DNA of 9,777 nucleotides from JBJKRF01 sp046704785 (GTDB lineage: Bacteria > Chloroflexota > Anaerolineae > Anaerolineales > Villigracilaceae). A program made the translations under genes and the position numbers. Of the stretch, positions 6,821-9,777 are shown piece by piece. Under the pieces are notes generated by a model that had not been told where the DNA came from, searched no databases, and saw only the letters and a list, made by a program, of their open reading frames with translations. Within the stretch, counting starts at the first letter, position 1, and each line of letters starts with the position of its first letter. The stretch covers positions 1 through 9,777 of the forward strand of contig JBJKRF010000012.1 in NCBI GenBank assembly GCA_046704785.1. The letters are read 5' to 3'.

Positions 6821-7048
6821 GCGACTCCCTCCAGAAAATGATATTATGCCTGCGGGTGAAAATACCCGAAGAGCGCGATGTTGCGCAGCCCTGTTCGATA
6901 CGCCGTCCCGGCGTTCTTCGGGAAAAAACACAATTTTTGCCCGTGATGGGTGTAAACACAGGTATGCTGTCTTGATTGTAACTGAATTTTGATCTGTACG
7001 CCGGTTTTCCGGAAATCGGCGGTTGTATAGATGTGGAAACTGGAGAAT
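6821..7048. other. intergenic region with two small hairpins
   Basis: No gene is seen in these 228 nt between the two - strand genes. Two inverted repeats stand out. One, at 6900-6914, is ACGCCG-TCC-CGGCGT. The other, at 6999-7021, is a nine-pair stem (one a G-T wobble) around TCCGG, 28 nt past the kinase-gene stop. Neither is followed by a T-run on the - strand, so they are poor intrinsic terminators. A third small repeat, CGGGT/ACCCG at 6853-6868, lies in the leader of the DUF4013-like gene. The Shine-Dalgarno of that gene is at 6828-6832. Confidence 0.5.
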
Positions 7049-8965
7049 CTACCTGCCCCATTTGGGTTGCCAATCCGGTTCTGCATCGTCGGTGAGTTGC
7101 TGCACGTCCGAGCCATCGGGGCGCATGATGAAAATATTGGCGTTCTCGCTGGCGCGCATCGAGTTGAAGACGATCCAGCGGCCGTCTGGTGAATAGGCCG
7201 GCGCAGCGTTGTTGCCGCCATTCGTCAATTGTTTGACGGCTCCTGACGTGATGTCGATCGTGTAAATGTCGTGATCGCTGCCCGTTCCGGCGAAAACCAG
7301 CAACTGGCGCCCATCCGGCGACCAATCCACGCTGCCGCCCACATGGTCGAGATGTCCCGGCGTCACCGCTGCCGCCTGGTTGCTCGCCAGGTCCAGAATG
7401 TAGATGTCGTAGTACTGCGGGTCACTGCCCGACATGGCAAAAGCGATGCTCTTCCCGTTCGGCGACCACACCGGGCTGACGATGTTCCCCGTTCCCTTGT
7501 ATAGCATGTGCGCATTCTTCCCGTCGCGGTCTACCAGCCAGATGGCCGCCGGTTTGCCGTCGGTGCTGTTCGAAAAGGCGATCTGCAGCCCGTCCGGCGA
7601 AAACGAGGCCGAGGATACCCCGCCCAGGTCTGTGGTCACCTGGGTCAGGATGTCGGTTTTTAGCAGCATCAAATACAGGTCGAACGCCCCGCCGCGATTC
7701 GACGCGAACAGCACCATATACCCGTCCGGCGAAAAAACCGGGTAGTAGTCGTGGGCGTTCAGGTTTGTCAGCAGGGCTACTTTTCCGCCGGTAGGCGCGA
7801 CCATGCACAGGTGATTCAAGTCGCCGCGTGTACAGGTAAATACGATGCGCCCGCTCAAACCGTTCGGGCCGCCGAGTGTGGGCACTGGCGTGTCGGTAGC
7901 GGGCCCAACCAATTCGGTCGAAGCGGGAATCGAAGCGGGGAGCGCCACTGTGACCGAAACCTGACCCTGAGCCTGTATCGGCGCGGATAGGAATTGCCAG
8001 CCGATCAATCCCACCCCGATGACTGCCAGCCCGGCGAGGAGCCAGGTCCACACCGACGGGCGCTGCTTTTCCTGCTCGATGGATTTCTTCGCCGAGGGAT
8101 AGGGCGGCTCCAGCGGCGGCAGGAACGTCCAGGCTGCCAGCGCGCGGCGCGAGGGAGAGTCGGGGTCGCCTGGGACGGAATCTGGCAGCGAGTTGGCCTC
8201 CATTTTGGTCGCCAGGCAGGCCGTCAGGTAGAACTCCCAGGTTTCCTTGATGCGCTCGGCAGAATTTTCTGCCAGGGCCTTCGGTAGAATGCGTGCCAGG
8301 AACTCCGGCACATCCGGATTCTGGTCACGCAGGTTGGGGAGCGCCGGGCCGGCGGGCAGGCTGCCGGCCAGCATCTCGTACAGGATGCGCCCCAGCGCGT
8401 ATACATCTGAGGCCGGGGAGAGCGCTTTCCCGTCGGCTTGTTCCGGCGCGGTGTAACGGGGGTCGCCGGCGGGGGCTGTGTCTCCCGTCTTGCAGGCCGA
8501 AAAAAGCCCACCGAGGTGGATGCTTCCATCGCGGCCCAGGATGACGTTCTCGGGGCGCAAGTCGCCGTGAACCCAGCCTGCGGCGTGCAACGCGGCCAGC
8601 TCGGCGGATAGCGCTTTCAGATAGGTAAACGCCTCGTCCATGGAGAGCGGTGCGCCTTGGGTTGCGGCGAGCACCGTCCGCAGGCTGGGGCCGTCTACAT
8701 AGGCTTCAGCCCAGAAGGCTGTTTCCGTGGCTTCGAAGATTCCGCCATAGACCAGCAGGCCGGGATGCGGAAGGCGCTCCAGTGCTTGCGCCTTGTCTTC
8801 GTATTCACGCCGCAGGTCGTCCTCGGGCAGGTTCGGCAAAACGTGAAGGAGGACGGGCCGGTCGAGATGAACGTCCCAGGCGCGATACAAATCGTCTCGA
8901 CCGGGAAGTTGCGTCTCTACGCCAAAGCGATTTAGGATGAATTGGTTCGACCAGTCTGCGCTCAC
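7049..8965 (-). CDS. Ser/Thr kinase-like receptor (probable pseudokinase) with TM helix and TolB-like propeller
   Basis: A 638-residue membrane protein. Residues ~14-250 have a Hanks-type kinase fold, 306-325 form one transmembrane helix after a basic stretch (KKSIEQEKQ), 340-368 are a Pro/Thr-rich linker, and ~370-638 form a propeller. The propeller has five PD40 repeats (FSPDGYMVLF, FSPDGLQIAF, WSPNGKSIAF, WSPDGRQLLV, YSPDGRWIVF) and a final DWQPKW strand that probably closes a sixth blade. The kinase domain keeps HGDLRPEN (D135, N140), APE (173-175) and D187. The beta-3 Lys is His (VLLHVL, H41), the glycine loop is not recognisable (LPGRDDLYRA), and the DFG position reads GLF (153-155). 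It is therefore probably inactive or atypical, with the propeller outside as a ligand sensor (inference). The start is GTG with a weak Shine-Dalgarno. The DDN-like gene lies 58 nt upstream on the same strand. Confidence 0.9.
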   Translation of the reverse strand: MSADWSNQFILNRFGVETQLPGRDDLYRAWDVHLDRPVLLHVLPNLPEDDLRREYEDKAQALERLPHPGLLVYGGIFEATETAFWAEAYVDGPSLRTVLAATQGAPLSMDEAFTYLKALSAELAALHAAGWVHGDLRPENVILGRDGSIHLGGLFSACKTGDTAPAGDPRYTAPEQADGKALSPASDVYALGRILYEMLAGSLPAGPALPNLRDQNPDVPEFLARILPKALAENSAERIKETWEFYLTACLATKMEANSLPDSVPGDPDSPSRRALAAWTFLPPLEPPYPSAKKSIEQEKQRPSVWTWLLAGLAVIGVGLIGWQFLSAPIQAQGQVSVTVALPASIPASTELVGPATDTPVPTLGGPNGLSGRIVFTCTRGDLNHLCMVAPTGGKVALLTNLNAHDYYPVFSPDGYMVLFASNRGGAFDLYLMLLKTDILTQVTTDLGGVSSASFSPDGLQIAFSNSTDGKPAAIWLVDRDGKNAHMLYKGTGNIVSPVWSPNGKSIAFAMSGSDPQYYDIYILDLASNQAAAVTPGHLDHVGGSVDWSPDGRQLLVFAGTGSDHDIYTIDITSGAVKQLTNGGNNAAPAYSPDGRWIVFNSMRASENANIFIMRPDGSDVQQLTDDAEPDWQPKWGR

Positions 8966-9023
8966 GGATGAAAGATTCTCGCTGAATCGAGGTACCCTGT
9001 GGTCGAAAATTTCAGACGCGACT

Positions 9024-9440
9024 TCACGCCGTGCGCGTCAGGGCGATGACGGGAATGGCGCGCGTTGTCTTGCGCCGATACTCATCGAAGCCCGGCATCT
9101 TTGTGACCATTTTGTCGTATAGGCGTGTCCGCTCCGGTTCCGTCAGCACTTCTGCGCGGACCTGGAACTGTTCGGTGCCAACTTCCACCGTGACCGTGGG
9201 GTGGGCAATCAGGTTGTAGTACCAATCCGGGTTGGTAGGCGCGCCTCCTTTGGAGGCAATGATGACCAGGCGGTCGCCGTCGGTGGTGTAGGCAACGGGG
9301 TTGACGCGCGGTTGTCCGCTCTTCGCGCCGGTTGTGTGCAAAAGGAGCAGGGTTCCGCCGGCAAACCGTCCGCCGACTTTGCCTTCGTTATCCCTGAACT
9401 CTTTGATGATTGCATTGTTCCAATCGTTTTGATCACTCAT
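9024..9440 (-). CDS. DDN-like deazaflavin (F420)-dependent oxidoreductase
   Basis: A 138-residue protein of the nitroreductase / deazaflavin-dependent family (formerly DUF385; mycobacterial Ddn is the known example), a split-barrel fold that binds F420H2 and reduces quinones or nitro compounds. Hallmarks are LLLLHTTGAKSGQPRVNPVAY at 31-51 (phosphate-binding Lys/Ser/Gly/Arg residues of the cofactor loop), ASKGGAPTNPDWYYNLIAHP at 62-81, and VTVEVG. The C-terminus FDEYRRKTTRAIPVIAL is also typical. ATG 9440 was chosen because AAGGAG (9447-9452) lies 6 nt upstream. The open frame runs 22 codons further to 9506, but the ATG there lacks support and overlaps a palindrome. No membrane segment is seen. 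The kinase-like gene follows 58 nt downstream and may be co-transcribed. Actual F420 use is inferred from the family. Confidence 0.92.
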   Translation of the reverse strand: MSDQNDWNNAIIKEFRDNEGKVGGRFAGGTLLLLHTTGAKSGQPRVNPVAYTTDGDRLVIIASKGGAPTNPDWYYNLIAHPTVTVEVGTEQFQVRAEVLTEPERTRLYDKMVTKMPGFDEYRRKTTRAIPVIALTRTA

Positions 9441-9473
9441 TCGTGTCTCCTTTTCACGTGTAAATGTTCTCTG

Positions 9474-9479
9474 ATTATA
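9474..9479 (-). promoter_or_regulatory. -10 element (TATAAT) of the DDN-like gene
   Basis: Read on the - strand this is a perfect TATAAT ending 33 nt upstream of the chosen ATG, giving a leader of about 25-30 nt that contains the AAGGAG site. The -35 position, about 9497-9502, is a poor match (GCTGCA) and lies inside a 15-bp near-palindrome. Such a promoter would usually need an activator or be weak. Confidence 0.4.
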
Positions 9480-9491
9480 AGAGCTTAACGC

Positions 9492-9506
9492 ATGGGTGCA
9501 GCCCAT
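9492..9506. promoter_or_regulatory. 15-bp near-palindrome, possible operator
   Basis: ATGGG at 9492-9496 and CCCAT at 9502-9506 are exact inverted repeats around TGCAG. The palindrome sits 12-13 bp upstream of the TATAAT for the DDN-like gene, covering the expected -35 region. A dimeric regulator could bind there, but a 5-bp arm can arise by chance. Confidence 0.25.
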
Positions 9507-9681
9507 CTATCTGGCCAGGTTTAATGCAAAAAAGACTCGTCCAGTCGAACGAATCCTTCTACTTTTGGGTTATAGCCGGATATGCGATTTTAGTTCAATA
9601 ACCATATTGTTGCGATGCAAAGCATAAGGATGTTGGCCACGGAAAAAATAAGGGCTCTCCCGTTCATGGCGGGAAAATCTG
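9507..9681. other. non-coding stretch upstream of the DDN-like gene
   Basis: No convincing coding frame is present. The stretch is more AT-rich than the genes. It holds only small inverted repeats, ATGC/GCAT around AAA at 9615-9625 and TCCCG/CGGGA at 9658-9674, neither with a clear role. Confidence 0.4.
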
Positions 9682-9769
9682 AACCACGACGGCCAGAACG
9701 GTGCACGAAGGAGGAAATTTCAAGGTTTTGCCCGCTTTTTCCTTCGTGCTCGTCGTGTCCTTGGTGGTT
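9682..9769. repeat. imperfect inverted repeat of degenerate 9-bp units
   Basis: A left arm at 9682-9712 and a right arm at 9740-9769 are imperfect reverse complements; one single-base gap aligns them. The outer ends (AACCAC / GTGGTT) and inner ends (GCACGAAGGA / TCCTTCGTGC) match exactly. The right arm divides into three 9-mers, CCTTCGTGC, TCGTCGTGT and CCTTGGTGG, close to a CCTTCGTGT consensus. The 27-nt centre is rich in purines, then T. Palindromes with ACGAAGGAC-type repeats are dispersed in intergenic regions of many environmental bacteria (recalled, not searched). No transposase or target-site duplication was identified, and the element may continue past the window. Confidence 0.65.
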
Positions 9770-9777
9770 AAAAGAAT

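Noticed and set aside
6821..6931. 37-residue N-terminal extension of the DUF4013-like protein
   Set aside because: The ATG at 6820 has an excellent GGAGG 7 nt upstream and the family pattern starts there; the extension is Arg-rich and unlike the rest.
6573..7325. 250-codon - strand frame spanning the spacer between the kinase-like and DUF4013-like genes
   Set aside because: It overlaps both supported genes out of frame, has no ribosome-binding site and no recognisable motif.
7422..8051. 209-codon frame on the - strand inside the kinase-like gene
   Set aside because: Same strand, different frame from a gene with clear PD40 repeats; the Arg-rich translation is typical of a frame shadow.

Overview
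The window looks like part of a chromosome from an uncultured member of the Chloroflexota, probably an Anaerolineae-type bacterium. This is an inference from the mix of families. There is a SUF iron-sulfur assembly operon that uses SufU instead of SufE and carries a Rieske protein. There are also multi-pass GT39-like envelope glycosyltransferases, a DUF4013-type membrane protein, a Ser/Thr-kinase-like protein with a TolB-type propeller, and an F420-family (DDN-like) oxidoreductase. No rRNA, tRNA, CRISPR or transposase was seen.

Left part, + strand (1-6033). The 3' end of sufD opens the window and is followed by a strong hairpin. Next come a small unrecognised beta-rich protein, sufS (type II cysteine desulfurase), a GT39-like membrane glycosyltransferase (GT-A) broken by a one-base frameshift, sufU (scaffold/sulfur-transfer protein), a second intact GT39-like paralogue (GT-B), and a small Rieske [2Fe-2S] protein. 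Several of these genes overlap or nearly touch, so they probably form one transcription unit. SufS takes sulfur from cysteine, SufU accepts it, and SufD (with SufB and SufC presumably upstream) assembles the cluster. The Rieske protein is either a client or an electron carrier. The two glycosyltransferases have no obvious Fe-S role; each starts inside the 3' end of a suf gene. GT-A is visibly AT-rich compared with everything around it.

Right part, - strand (6011-9440). A DUF4013-like integral membrane protein overlaps the Rieske gene tail-to-tail by 23 bp. Upstream of it is a 638-residue kinase-fold protein with one transmembrane helix and an external six-bladed propeller. Its kinase domain has lost the ATP-binding lysine and the DFG aspartate, so it reads as a pseudokinase sensor. 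Further upstream is a DDN-like deazaflavin-dependent oxidoreductase with a TATAAT promoter element.

The last ~270 bp are non-coding and end in an imperfect inverted repeat built from degenerate 9-bp units (CCTTCGTGT-like), an intergenic palindrome of a kind dispersed in environmental bacterial genomes. The points most worth a second look are the frameshift at a slippery T-run in GT-A, the glycosyltransferase pair interleaved with suf genes, the SufU lacking the usual insertion, the small protein next to sufS, and the pseudokinase-propeller receptor.
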